The notes under the pieces were generated by a model. That model worked only from the letters and a program-made list of their open reading frames with translations. It did not search any database and had not been told where the DNA came from. The translations under genes were made by a program, and so were the position numbers. A stretch of 64,000 bases of DNA from AWTP1-13 sp963797005 (GTDB taxonomy: Bacteria > Pseudomonadota > Alphaproteobacteria > Rhizobiales > Hyphomicrobiaceae): assembly GCA_963797005.1 (NCBI GenBank), contig CAWCOF010000013.1:1-64000 (forward strand), given 5' to 3'. Shown here piece after piece: positions 53,221 to 61,133 of this stretch. How positions within the stretch are numbered: position 1 is the first letter of the stretch; the number at the start of each line of letters is the position of its first letter.

Positions 53221-53995
53221 GTGTCGGTTCAGAGCCAAACCGTGATCGTCACCGGCGGCATGAGCGGCATCGGCGCCGCCACGGTCCGAGCCCTGGTCGA
53301 GATTGGTTTCACGCCCGTCATCGTGGACATCAAGCCGCGCAGATGATGTCGAGCTTCCGGCGTCTGCCTTGCTTTGGGACCAGCCGATCGATGTGTCCGA
53401 CGAGACCCAAGTTTCGGCATGCGTGGCGGCGATCGAGGCGCGTCACGGTCCGGCCGCGGGCTTGGTCAATGCGGCGGGCGTCCTGGGAAAGATGCATGCG
53501 CCGGATCGCGTGCGCATGAGCGACTGGGATCGCGAGATCGCCGTCGACCTCAGGGGCACTTTCCTGATGTGCCGGGACGTCGGCGCCCGCATGGCGCAGC
53601 GAGGCCATGGCTCCATCGTCAACATCGCCTCGATCACCGGCAGCAGCTCCGCGCCGGTGCACGGCTATGGGCCGGCCAAAGCCGCCGTCATCAATCTGAC
53701 GTTGACGCTGGCAGCGGAGTGGGGACCCAAGGGTGTTCGCGTCAACGCGATCTCGCCGGGCTTCACGCGCACGCCGGCGCTGGAGAAGGCCATCGAGGTC
53801 GGCGCGCTCTCGAAGGACGATATGACACGCCATGCCGCGCTGGGCCGCCTGGTCGAGCCGATCGAGATCGGACGTGCCGCAGCCTGGCTGATCGGCCCGC
53901 AAAGCAGCGGCGTGACCGGCGCCAACCTCGTGGTCGACGCGGGATTCCTGGCCGGCGTCAGCTGGGCGGCGTACGGCGGACTTCGAGGCGCGTGA
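53221..53995 (+). pseudogene. short-chain dehydrogenase/reductase with a frameshift
   Basis: The gene starts with a GTG at 53221 (after AAGGAGG) and reads the NAD(P) motif TGGMSGIGAATV and the strand VIVDIK, then hits a stop (TGA) at 53344. One C too many near 53336 explains it: removing it continues ADDVELPASALLWDQPID into the remaining SDR body, with GLVNAAGVLGKM, SIVNIASITGSSS, the catalytic YGPAK and VRVNAISPGFTRTPAL, to the stop at 53995. Length would be about 257 residues, normal for the family. Either a pseudogene or a sequence error. It oxidises or reduces an unknown alcohol/ketone in the operon. Confidence 0.82.
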
Positions 53996-54008
53996 GTGAG
54001 AGCAGGTG

Positions 54009-55451
54009 ATGGCAGCCACAACGGTATTTCGCAACGTCGCATGGGTCGTCGCATGGGATGAGGCGCGGGCAGCACACGTCTATCGATGCGGGATCGACGT
54101 GGCGATCAAGGGCGCCGACATCGCCTTCATCGGCAAGCGCTTCGCTGATCCAGCAGATGTAGAGATCGACTGCACGAACCGTCTTCTCCTTCCCGGCCTT
54201 GTCAACATTCACACCCATCCCTCGAGCGAGCCGCTGCGCAAGGGCATTACGGACGAGACCCGCAGTCCCGGCTTCTGGCACAGCTCGCTCTATGAGTTCC
54301 TCACCGTCTTCGGCAACGATCGGGCCGGATCGGTCGCGGCTATGCAGGTGGCTCTTGCCGAGCTGCTGATGAGCGGCGTGACCACGGTGGTCGACTTGTC
54401 GATCCCCTTCGAGGGCTGGCTCGACACGATGGCACAGTCCGGCATCCGCGCGGTGGCGGCACCCATGTTCCGCGATGCGCGCTGGCTCACCAGGAACGGC
54501 CACGAGCTCGAGTACGCATGGGACAAGAAGGCCGGCCGCGAGGCCTTCGAGGAGGCCCGGCGGCTGATCGATCTCGCCAACCAGCATGCCTCCGGCCGAC
54601 TGAGCGGCATGCTCTGCCCGGCGCAGGTCGACACCTGTTCGCCCGAGCTGATCCGCGACGCCTACGACTACGCGGTGGAGCGCCGGCTTCCGCTGCAAAT
54701 TCACGCCGCGCAGAGCATCAACGAATTTCACGAGATGTTCCGGCGTCACGGCAAGACGCCGATAGCCTGGCTCCACAGCATCGGCGCCCTTAGCCGCCAG
54801 ACCATCATCGGCCACGGCATCTTTCTCGACCACCACCCCTGGCTGCATTGGCCGACGCGCGGCGACCTAGGCCTGCTGCGCGACACGGGCGCTACCGTCG
54901 CGCACTGCCCCACGGTGTTCATGCGCCGCGGGATCGCCATGAATACGTTCGGGAGCTATGCCCGCCAGGGCGTGAACCTGGGGCTCGGCACCGACACCTA
55001 CCCGCACAATTTCCTCGAGGAGATGCGCAGCGCGTTCACCATCTCGCGCGCGGTGGCGGGTACGGTCGATGACGTGACGACGCTCGACGTGTTCAACGCC
55101 GCGACGATCGGCGGGGCCCGCGCCCTGCTGCGCGAGGACATTGGCCGGTTGAAGGTCGGCGCGAAGGCCGATCTCGTCCTGGTCGACCTCAAGCATCCAG
55201 CCATGATGCCGATGCGCGAGCCGATCAGGAGCCTGCTCTACGTTGCCGCCGATCGGGCGGTTCGCGATGTCTACGTCGACGGCGAACGGGTGGTTGCCGA
55301 TGGGCGCGCGGTCAATCTCGACTATCAGGCTGCCTCAGAAGCGCTGGAGGAGGCGCAAAAGCGATCGATGCGCGAGGTACCCAAGCGCGACTGGGCGGGC
55401 CGCACCGCCGACGAGCTTGCCCCTCTCGTGCTGCCCATCTTGAGGGCATGA
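54009..55451 (+). CDS. metal-dependent amidohydrolase/deaminase (TrzN/AtzB-like)
   Basis: A 480-residue amidohydrolase-superfamily TIM barrel. The first metal ligands are HTH in LVNIHTHPSSEP; later ligands are His in LQIHAAQS and IIGHGI, and Asp in LGLGTDTYPHN. The C-terminal strand domain (VGAKADLVLVDL) is typical of the chlorohydrolase/deaminase subgroup that includes atrazine and melamine hydrolases, guanine deaminase and related enzymes. It removes an amino or other leaving group from an N-heterocycle. Start at the ATG (54009); a GTG three bases earlier is equally in frame. It follows the SDR by 13 bp. Confidence 0.88.
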   Translation: MAATTVFRNVAWVVAWDEARAAHVYRCGIDVAIKGADIAFIGKRFADPADVEIDCTNRLLLPGLVNIHTHPSSEPLRKGITDETRSPGFWHSSLYEFLTVFGNDRAGSVAAMQVALAELLMSGVTTVVDLSIPFEGWLDTMAQSGIRAVAAPMFRDARWLTRNGHELEYAWDKKAGREAFEEARRLIDLANQHASGRLSGMLCPAQVDTCSPELIRDAYDYAVERRLPLQIHAAQSINEFHEMFRRHGKTPIAWLHSIGALSRQTIIGHGIFLDHHPWLHWPTRGDLGLLRDTGATVAHCPTVFMRRGIAMNTFGSYARQGVNLGLGTDTYPHNFLEEMRSAFTISRAVAGTVDDVTTLDVFNAATIGGARALLREDIGRLKVGAKADLVLVDLKHPAMMPMREPIRSLLYVAADRAVRDVYVDGERVVADGRAVNLDYQAASEALEEAQKRSMREVPKRDWAGRTADELAPLVLPILRA

Positions 55452-55577
55452 CGACCTCTTCGAGCCGAAGGCGGGGTTTCGCCCAGATGGGCTGCCCAAC
55501 GGCGTGCGCGCCAGCTAGTCTCAGCACTTGAGGACAGTCCGGTCGGTCACGTTGGCTTGGTGCAAGGGAATAGGATC

Positions 55578-56813
55578 ATGCTCGATCTTGTGGTTCGCAA
55601 CGCGCGACTGCCCGACGGAGCGGGGCATCCGCCGATTATCGACATTGGCTTCCAAGGCGGTCGCATCGCGGCAATTGAACCGAGCATTCAAACGGACGTG
55701 CCGGCGCACGATGCGGAGGGGTGCCTGTGTTGCGCGGGACTGATCGAGACGCACATCCATCTGGACAAGTCCCGCATCATAGACCGCTGCGCCCCCGAGC
55801 CGAGCCGTAGCCAGCCGGACCACATGCGCCGGGTGCAGGCGGTCAAGCCGACGTTCTCCGTGGAGGACATCTATGCGCGCGCGAAAGCTACGCTCGAAAG
55901 CTGCATCAAGCACGGCGCCACCCGCATACGCACGCACGCCGAAATCGACGCCCCGGTCGGCGTCAAGGGTGTGGAGGCGCTGCAATTGCTCGCCAGGGAA
56001 TATGCCTGGGCGGTCGATCTTGAAATCTGCGTGTTCCCGCAGGAAGGGCTAACGACGGCGCCAAGTGCCGATGCGGCGCTCGTCAAGGGCCTCGAGATGG
56101 GTGCCAAGGTGATTGGGGCTGCACCCAACTACGATGTGGACCACCCGGGACAAATCCATCGCATCTTCGAGCTTGCTCGTCGCTTCGATGTCGATGTCGA
56201 CATGCACATCAACTCGGGCCACGACCCCACAAGTCTCGACACGCATCTTGTGGCGGAGATGACCGAGCGCCTGGGCGTGGGTGGCCGCGTGGCGATCGGC
56301 CATGCCACGAAGTTGTCCGGCTTGCCGCCAACAGAGCAGAAGACGATTGCCAAGCGCCTCGCGGACGTCGGCGTTGCCGTGACCGTGCTGCCGTCGACGG
56401 ACCTTTTCGTGCTGGCCCGCCACAAGGACCACGACGTTCCGCGCTGTGTCGCCGACGCGAACCTGTTCGCGGAGCAAGGCTGCAATTGCTCGATCTCCAC
56501 CAACAATGTACTGAACCCGTTCACGCCGTTCGGCGATGGCTCGCTCATTCGGATGGCGAACCTGCACGCCAACATACTTCAGGTCGGCCAACCGGAACGA
56601 CTGGCCGACCTCTTCGCCATGATCACGAACCGCTCGGCACGCCTGATGAACCTGAAAGACTATGGACTAGCAGTCGGCAACCCGGCGGATCTTGTCATTG
56701 TCGACGCGAGAACGCCGGCCGAAGCCGTGGCGACGATTGCGCCTGTGCTATGCGCTTTCAAGCGCGGCCGCCAGACGGTCGTTCGACCGCGCGCACAACT
56801 GCTGCGCCCATAG
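55578..56813 (+). CDS. amidohydrolase (cytosine-deaminase/AtzC-like)
   Basis: A 411-residue amidohydrolase with ETHIHLDKS (first metal ligands), RTHAEID, VDMHINSGHD, GRVAIGHATKLSG and the strand-domain end GNPADLVIVDARTPAEAV. The HIHLDK pattern and overall order are those of cytosine deaminase and N-isopropylammelide isopropylaminohydrolase (AtzC). It likely acts on the same or the next intermediate as the upstream amidohydrolase. The ATG at 55578 follows AGGGAATAGG; the frame is open to 55557. 126 bp separate it from the preceding gene. Confidence 0.87.
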   Translation: MLDLVVRNARLPDGAGHPPIIDIGFQGGRIAAIEPSIQTDVPAHDAEGCLCCAGLIETHIHLDKSRIIDRCAPEPSRSQPDHMRRVQAVKPTFSVEDIYARAKATLESCIKHGATRIRTHAEIDAPVGVKGVEALQLLAREYAWAVDLEICVFPQEGLTTAPSADAALVKGLEMGAKVIGAAPNYDVDHPGQIHRIFELARRFDVDVDMHINSGHDPTSLDTHLVAEMTERLGVGGRVAIGHATKLSGLPPTEQKTIAKRLADVGVAVTVLPSTDLFVLARHKDHDVPRCVADANLFAEQGCNCSISTNNVLNPFTPFGDGSLIRMANLHANILQVGQPERLADLFAMITNRSARLMNLKDYGLAVGNPADLVIVDARTPAEAVATIAPVLCAFKRGRQTVVRPRAQLLRP

Positions 56814-56965
56814 CAGGCCGGCACGATGAACATTGCTCGTGGCAGAACCCAGCACGGACGCTGCTGGTCACTACCGTGCCCTTGGCAAGGGTGCACATCT
56901 TTTCACGCCCATGCTATTCAGCGCAGGTTGCCGCGCCGACGTCGGAGAAGATTGGAGCTCCTAGG

Positions 56966-57949
56966 ATGAAGATTACCCATCGCCAGCTTGGCAAGAACGG
57001 CTTGTCGGTCTCCGCGATCGGCCTCGGATGCATGTCGCTATCCGGCATCTATGGCGCAGCCGAGGATGCGCAATCGGAGGCGCTGATCCAGCACGCGATA
57101 GACATCGGCATCAACCACCTCAATTCCTCCGACATGTATGGCTGGGGCCACAATGAGCAAGTCGTCGGGCGGGCAATCAAAGGAAGGCGAGACAAGGTGG
57201 TGCTGGCCACCAAGTTCGGCCAGGTGCGCCGCGAGGGCCAGGGCAACGCCGTGGACGGGCGGGCCGCCTATGTGCAGGAGGCGTGCGAGGCGAGCCTCAA
57301 AAGGCTGGGCGTCGACGTGATCGACCTCTATTACCAGCATCGGGTCGATCCAAACGTGCCGGTCGAGGAAACCATCGGCGCCATGTCACGCCTCGTCGAG
57401 CAAGGCAAGGTTCGGTTCCTCGGTCTCTCCGAAGCGCATCCCGATCGCGTCCGGCGCGCCCATGCGGTCCATCCGATAGCAGCCGTTCAAACCGAGTATT
57501 CGATCCTCTATCGCGCCGAGGCCGAAGAGACGCGCGAGACCACACGCGCGCTCGGCATCGGCTTTGTCGCCTATTCGCCGCTCGGCCGTGGATTTCTGAC
57601 CGGCGCCATCAAGGACCTGTCGGACATCGACGGGCGACGGGCGCAGCATCCCCGGTTCCAGGCCGACCATTTCCAACATAATCGCGAGCTCGTTCGTCGG
57701 ATCGAGGCGATTGCCGCTCAAAAAGGGTGCTCGCCCAGTCAGCTCACCTTGGCCTGGCTCCTGGCCCAGGGGGAAGACGTGGTTGCCATTCCGGGCACCC
57801 GCTATCCCCATCGCCTCGACGAAAACATCGGCGCGATGGGCGTCGATCTGACATCGGCCGAGGTGGAGCAAATCTCATCGGCCGTTCCGAAGGGATCGGC
57901 GTCAGGCACACGCTACCCGGCCGGTGGCATGAAGGGCGTCTATCTATAG
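56966..57949 (+). CDS. aldo/keto reductase
   Basis: A 327-residue NADPH-dependent oxidoreductase (AKR13/YakC-like). Catalytic residues are visible in order: Asp-Met-Tyr in NSSDMYGWGHN, Lys in LATKFGQVR and His in YYQHRVDPNVP. The NADPH site is SPLGRGFLTG and PGTRYPHRLDEN. It reduces aldehydes or ketones. The ATG at 56966 is preceded by GGAG. It stands 152 bp after the amidohydrolase and is convergent with the dehalogenase-like hydrolase. Confidence 0.93.
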   Translation: MKITHRQLGKNGLSVSAIGLGCMSLSGIYGAAEDAQSEALIQHAIDIGINHLNSSDMYGWGHNEQVVGRAIKGRRDKVVLATKFGQVRREGQGNAVDGRAAYVQEACEASLKRLGVDVIDLYYQHRVDPNVPVEETIGAMSRLVEQGKVRFLGLSEAHPDRVRRAHAVHPIAAVQTEYSILYRAEAEETRETTRALGIGFVAYSPLGRGFLTGAIKDLSDIDGRRAQHPRFQADHFQHNRELVRRIEAIAAQKGCSPSQLTLAWLLAQGEDVVAIPGTRYPHRLDENIGAMGVDLTSAEVEQISSAVPKGSASGTRYPAGGMKGVYL

Positions 57950-58012
57950 CCGCCCGCGCGATGCGGATCGGCGTGTCGCGGCAACCGTGCGCGGCCAGTC
58001 GGCTTGCGGGGG

Positions 58013-58900
58013 TCAGTTGAAGAACGTCTCGAAGTGCCGCAGCACCTCCTCTGGCTTTTCCTCGGCCAGGTAGTGCCCGCTGTCGACCGCGCCACCCGTC
58101 ACCTCCGCGGCGCAGTAGCCGCGCCAGATCTCGAGTGCGTCATACCACTGGCCGATTTTTCCCTTCGCTCCCCACAGCACCAGCATCGGGCATTGCACCT
58201 TCAGGCCGGCGCTTCGGCTGGCCCTGTCGTGCTCGAGATCGATGCTGGCGGCTGCCCGGTAGTCCTCGCACATGCCAACGATGCTTTCCGGTTGGCGTGC
58301 CGCCGCCAGGTAGTCCGACAGTGCTTCGGGGTGAAAGAAGCCGGGCGGCTTCGGCTCGCGTGAGGTGTGGGCGGCGAACCAGGCCTCCGGCGACGCGTTG
58401 ATCAGCACCTCGGGGAACGGGTGCGGCTGTGCGAACCAGAACCAGTGATAGTAGCCGAACGCGAAGGAGGCATCGGCCCGCTCGAAATGCTCGATCGTTG
58501 GCACGATGTCCAGAACCGCGAGCTTGGCAACGCACGTGGGGTGGTCGAGTGCAAGTCGATGGGCCACCCGCGCGCCCCGGTCATGGCTGCCGATGAGGAA
58601 GCGCTCGTGCCCGAAGTGGCGCATCACCTCGACCATGTCGGCGGCCATCTCTCTCTTGGCGTACGGTGCATGATCGGCTGTGGCCGGCGGCTTGAAGGAG
58701 CCGCCATACCCCCTGAGGTCTGGGCAGATAACGGTGAACCGCTCGGCCAGTTTCGGGGCCACCAAGTGCCACATCATGTGCGATTGCGGGTTGCCGTGCA
58801 GCAGCAGCAAGGGAGGCCCTGTTCCCCCATGCCGGAGGCGGATGGTGCCGCCGCCGCTTACGGCAACGTGCTCAAGCCTGAAACCTTCGAAACATGCCAT
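58013..58900 (-). CDS. alpha/beta hydrolase, fluoroacetate/haloacetate dehalogenase-like
   Basis: A 295-residue hydrolase with an aspartate nucleophile (GSHDRGARVAHRLALDHP, about residue 107) rather than serine. The arginines after it are those that bind the carboxylate in fluoroacetate dehalogenase, and the acid is in VLDIVPT. The halide-binding His-Trp pair is in YHWFWFAQP, and the catalytic His is in SGHYLAEE. HGNPQSHMMW is the oxyanion loop. Residues match the haloacetate dehalogenase subgroup well, so hydrolysis of a halo-acid is a fair prediction, though epoxide hydrolases share the fold. The ATG at 58900 (MACFEGFRLEHV) is preferred over 58909. It follows the MFS gene by 54 bp. Confidence 0.87.
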   Translation of the reverse strand: MACFEGFRLEHVAVSGGGTIRLRHGGTGPPLLLLHGNPQSHMMWHLVAPKLAERFTVICPDLRGYGGSFKPPATADHAPYAKREMAADMVEVMRHFGHERFLIGSHDRGARVAHRLALDHPTCVAKLAVLDIVPTIEHFERADASFAFGYYHWFWFAQPHPFPEVLINASPEAWFAAHTSREPKPPGFFHPEALSDYLAAARQPESIVGMCEDYRAAASIDLEHDRASRSAGLKVQCPMLVLWGAKGKIGQWYDALEIWRGYCAAEVTGGAVDSGHYLAEEKPEEVLRHFETFFN

Positions 58901-58954
58901 CCCTCGCATTTGACCAGCTGCACGACAACTCGATCCGCGCCCGCCTGGAGCACG

Positions 58955-60136
58955 TCACCCCGGCGACAGCCCGCGTTCCGATCCGCCGCGAACATCGAGC
59001 CCCGTCGCCAGCAGAAGTGGCAGGAGCGCGCAAAGGGCAATCGGGAGGAAGGCGGAGCCCGGAATTCCCGTCAGATCCCATAAGGCCCCGCTGACGATGG
59101 GCACGATGACGGCGCAGCCGTAAGCCAAGGTGAACAAGGCCGCGGACGTACGGGCTACATCTTCAGGGGCGCAGAGCAGGGGCGGCAGAGCCAAGACCAA
59201 GGTCAGCATCAACCCGCATGAAAAGCCGAGCACCGCGCTTGCGATCATGACGGAGAGTCCGGTGCTCGAGACGATCACCCCCATGCAAACGAAAGCTGCG
59301 ATTCCACCCCAGATGTATGGCCACACCCGTCGGACAAGGTAGCCCGCAGCGAAGATAAGCAGGAAGGACGCGGGCAGCTGTCCGACGTTGAGAGCAATCA
59401 GCGCGGATTTTACCTGGTCCGGTCGGCCGACGCTGTTGAGGTAGAGGGGAAGGAAGCCATTGATGGTGAAGTAGGTGCTGGTCACGCTGCCGAAGATGAG
59501 GCCCAGCCGCCAAACCAAGCCGCTGCTCCAATCCGGCCACCATGCCGATCGGGTGGCCGATCGCCCGCTTTCCCTCGGAGCGACAGTCGCGATCCAGACG
59601 GCGATTGCCAACACGGGCACACTCCACAACACGAGGTCGAGGCGCCAACTCGCATGCATGAGAGGGAGAACGAAGGGGGTAAGGACCACCGGCGCGATCT
59701 CGCCCGCCAGCAGGCCGTTGGTATAGACAGCCGTTCCGAAACCAATCCGACCTGGCAACCATGAGCGGACGAGCGGGGGCAGCGCCGGCTGCATGATGGC
59801 CACGCCCAAGGCCATGACGGTCGTCGTCGCATAGAGCATGATCGCTTCTGTGGATGCGGCGCGAAGGGCCGAGCCAATCGCAGCGACGAGCAGCCCGCTG
59901 AGAAGCGCTGCCATCGCGCCGACACGTGCAATCAGAAGCGACCCCAGAACGGCCGCGACGGCAAACAGGGAGACCGGCAGCCCTGTCAGCACGCCCACCT
60001 CGGTGCCCGACAGGCTGAGGTCTTCGCGGATCAAGGTGATGACCGGCGGTATCGCCAGGATCGTCAGCCGCAGCGCGACGCCTGCAAGCCAAAGGGAAAT
60101 GACGGCTGCGAGCTGCTGGGGCAAGCGCATGTCCAC
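58955..60136 (-). CDS. MFS transporter (CynX/NimT-like)
   Basis: A 393-residue twelve-helix carrier. The early segments LTILAIPPVITLIREDLSLSG and VGVLTGLPVSLFAVAAVLG are typical of the CynX/NimT group of major facilitators, which move cyanate, nitroimidazoles and similar small molecules. The gene immediately precedes the dehalogenase-like gene on the same strand and may import or export its substrate or product. Start ATG at 60136 (MDMRLPQQLAAV); the larger reading frame overlapping on the same strand is a shadow. Confidence 0.9.
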   Translation of the reverse strand: MDMRLPQQLAAVISLWLAGVALRLTILAIPPVITLIREDLSLSGTEVGVLTGLPVSLFAVAAVLGSLLIARVGAMAALLSGLLVAAIGSALRAASTEAIMLYATTTVMALGVAIMQPALPPLVRSWLPGRIGFGTAVYTNGLLAGEIAPVVLTPFVLPLMHASWRLDLVLWSVPVLAIAVWIATVAPRESGRSATRSAWWPDWSSGLVWRLGLIFGSVTSTYFTINGFLPLYLNSVGRPDQVKSALIALNVGQLPASFLLIFAAGYLVRRVWPYIWGGIAAFVCMGVIVSSTGLSVMIASAVLGFSCGLMLTLVLALPPLLCAPEDVARTSAALFTLAYGCAVIVPIVSGALWDLTGIPGSAFLPIALCALLPLLLATGLDVRGGSERGLSPG

Positions 60137-60312
60137 CTTTTGCCGATCGCCATGGACGGCGAGGACGGGAGGATAGTCTCGTCAGAGGCAGACAGGCCAG
60201 GAATTCCAGCAAAGTTGGAGGCCGGCACGGTGGGGGCGCAAGGCGAGAACGCAGCTCTGCCGGACACAAAGTGCTGCCGCGGATGTGTCGCTCACCGCCA
60301 CCCCCGAGGGGC

Positions 60313-60347
60313 TTCCGCGGGCTGCCTTATGATTTCAGCCCGCGGAA
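60313..60347. terminator. 12-bp perfect hairpin after the first GG-peptide gene
   Basis: TTCCGCGGGCTG (60313-60324) and CAGCCCGCGGAA (60336-60347) form a perfect 12-bp stem with an 11-nt loop. On the minus strand it starts 8 nt after the stop codon of the small peptide gene, the position of an intrinsic terminator. No clear U-run follows, so termination efficiency is uncertain. Confidence 0.6.
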
Positions 60348-60355
60348 AGTGGCGA

Positions 60356-60553
60356 TCAAGTCTTCCCCTTCTTCATGCCTTCCGCGACGCCCTTCAAGAA
60401 GGCCTCGATGAGGGGGTTGCCGCACTCGACATAGTTGGGATAGACGCCTTCCCCAGCGGGGCCATTCGAACAGAACTTGTAGTTCGGGTCCATTCCGCCG
60501 CTGACGAGGTCGAGGTCGGTCTCAGCCAATTCGCGAATGTTGGTCGTGCTCAT
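60356..60553 (-). CDS. double-glycine-leader peptide 1 (bacteriocin/microcin-like precursor)
   Basis: A 65-residue peptide. The first 20 residues form a leader ending ELAETDLDLVSGG, the classic double-glycine signal cut by C39 peptidases of ABC exporters. The predicted core of 45 residues starts MDPNYKFCSNG, has two cysteines 16 apart and ends in a lysine-rich tail (KKGKT). The ATG at 60553 is preceded by AGGAG. Core activity is unknown; it could be an unmodified class II bacteriocin or a precursor awaiting modification. It is divergent from peptide 2 and a strong hairpin follows its stop. Confidence 0.82.
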   Translation of the reverse strand: MSTTNIRELAETDLDLVSGGMDPNYKFCSNGPAGEGVYPNYVECGNPLIEAFLKGVAEGMKKGKT

Positions 60554-60857
60554 TTCAGGCTCCTGGATGTTGAACTTACCTTGTGCATCGGGTCGGTCTC
60601 GCCCGTTCCCGTAAGATCAATATGCTCGGGAGCTCTCCACCACGCTGTTCCCGCCGTAACAGCTCAAAAAGATGTAGGGCGGCGCGGCGCGACGGCGGAT
60701 ATCGGGTCCAGATACGCGCTTGTGCCGTGCGAGGAGAAATTCCGCGTCATGTTCCCCGCGGAACAGCGGCGCGTGAAGGCGTGAGCGAGAGTGGGGACGG
60801 TCGGGCTGATCCCGCGCCATGGTTCCACACAGCGCTCGCCTCAAACGGAGAACGAAC
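60554..60857. other. divergent promoter region between the two GG-peptide genes
   Basis: 304 bp between divergently transcribed GG-leader peptide genes. It must hold both promoters. I see ribosome sites at each end but no convincing -35/-10 pair or operator, and the open frames inside are short and shadow-like. Confidence 0.5.
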
Positions 60858-61052
60858 ATGAAGACCCTCTCGCAGACCCAGGACCACAGCATCCGCACGC
60901 TTCGGGCCGACGAAGTCGACGCAGTGACCGGCGGAATTACGGGCGGCTGCATCCGGCTTTCGACGCTGACCGTTGTCACTCCCCAGCCGCCTCAGCCTTT
61001 CGTCGACCAGTTCGCCTCTATTCTTCCAAGCTGGGTTCACCACCCGCTGTGA
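60858..61052 (+). CDS. double-glycine-leader peptide 2
   Basis: A 64-residue peptide. The leader ends IRTLRADEVDAVTGG and a second GG follows four residues later (ITGG), so cleavage could be at either site. The core of about 38 (or 34) residues is hydrophobic with a proline-rich middle (TPQPPQP) and a single cysteine. The ATG at 60858 follows GGAG at good spacing. It shares with peptide 1 the leader logic but not the core sequence. It lies 81 bp from the convergent exporter gene, which presumably processes and exports it. Confidence 0.8.
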   Translation: MKTLSQTQDHSIRTLRADEVDAVTGGITGGCIRLSTLTVVTPQPPQPFVDQFASILPSWVHHPL

Positions 61053-61133
61053 AGGGCGCCATTGAGCAAGGGCCGGCCAATAGAGCTGGCTCTTCTCACT
61101 GCGGCGAAGGACGGCAGCACCCCGACACTTGGG

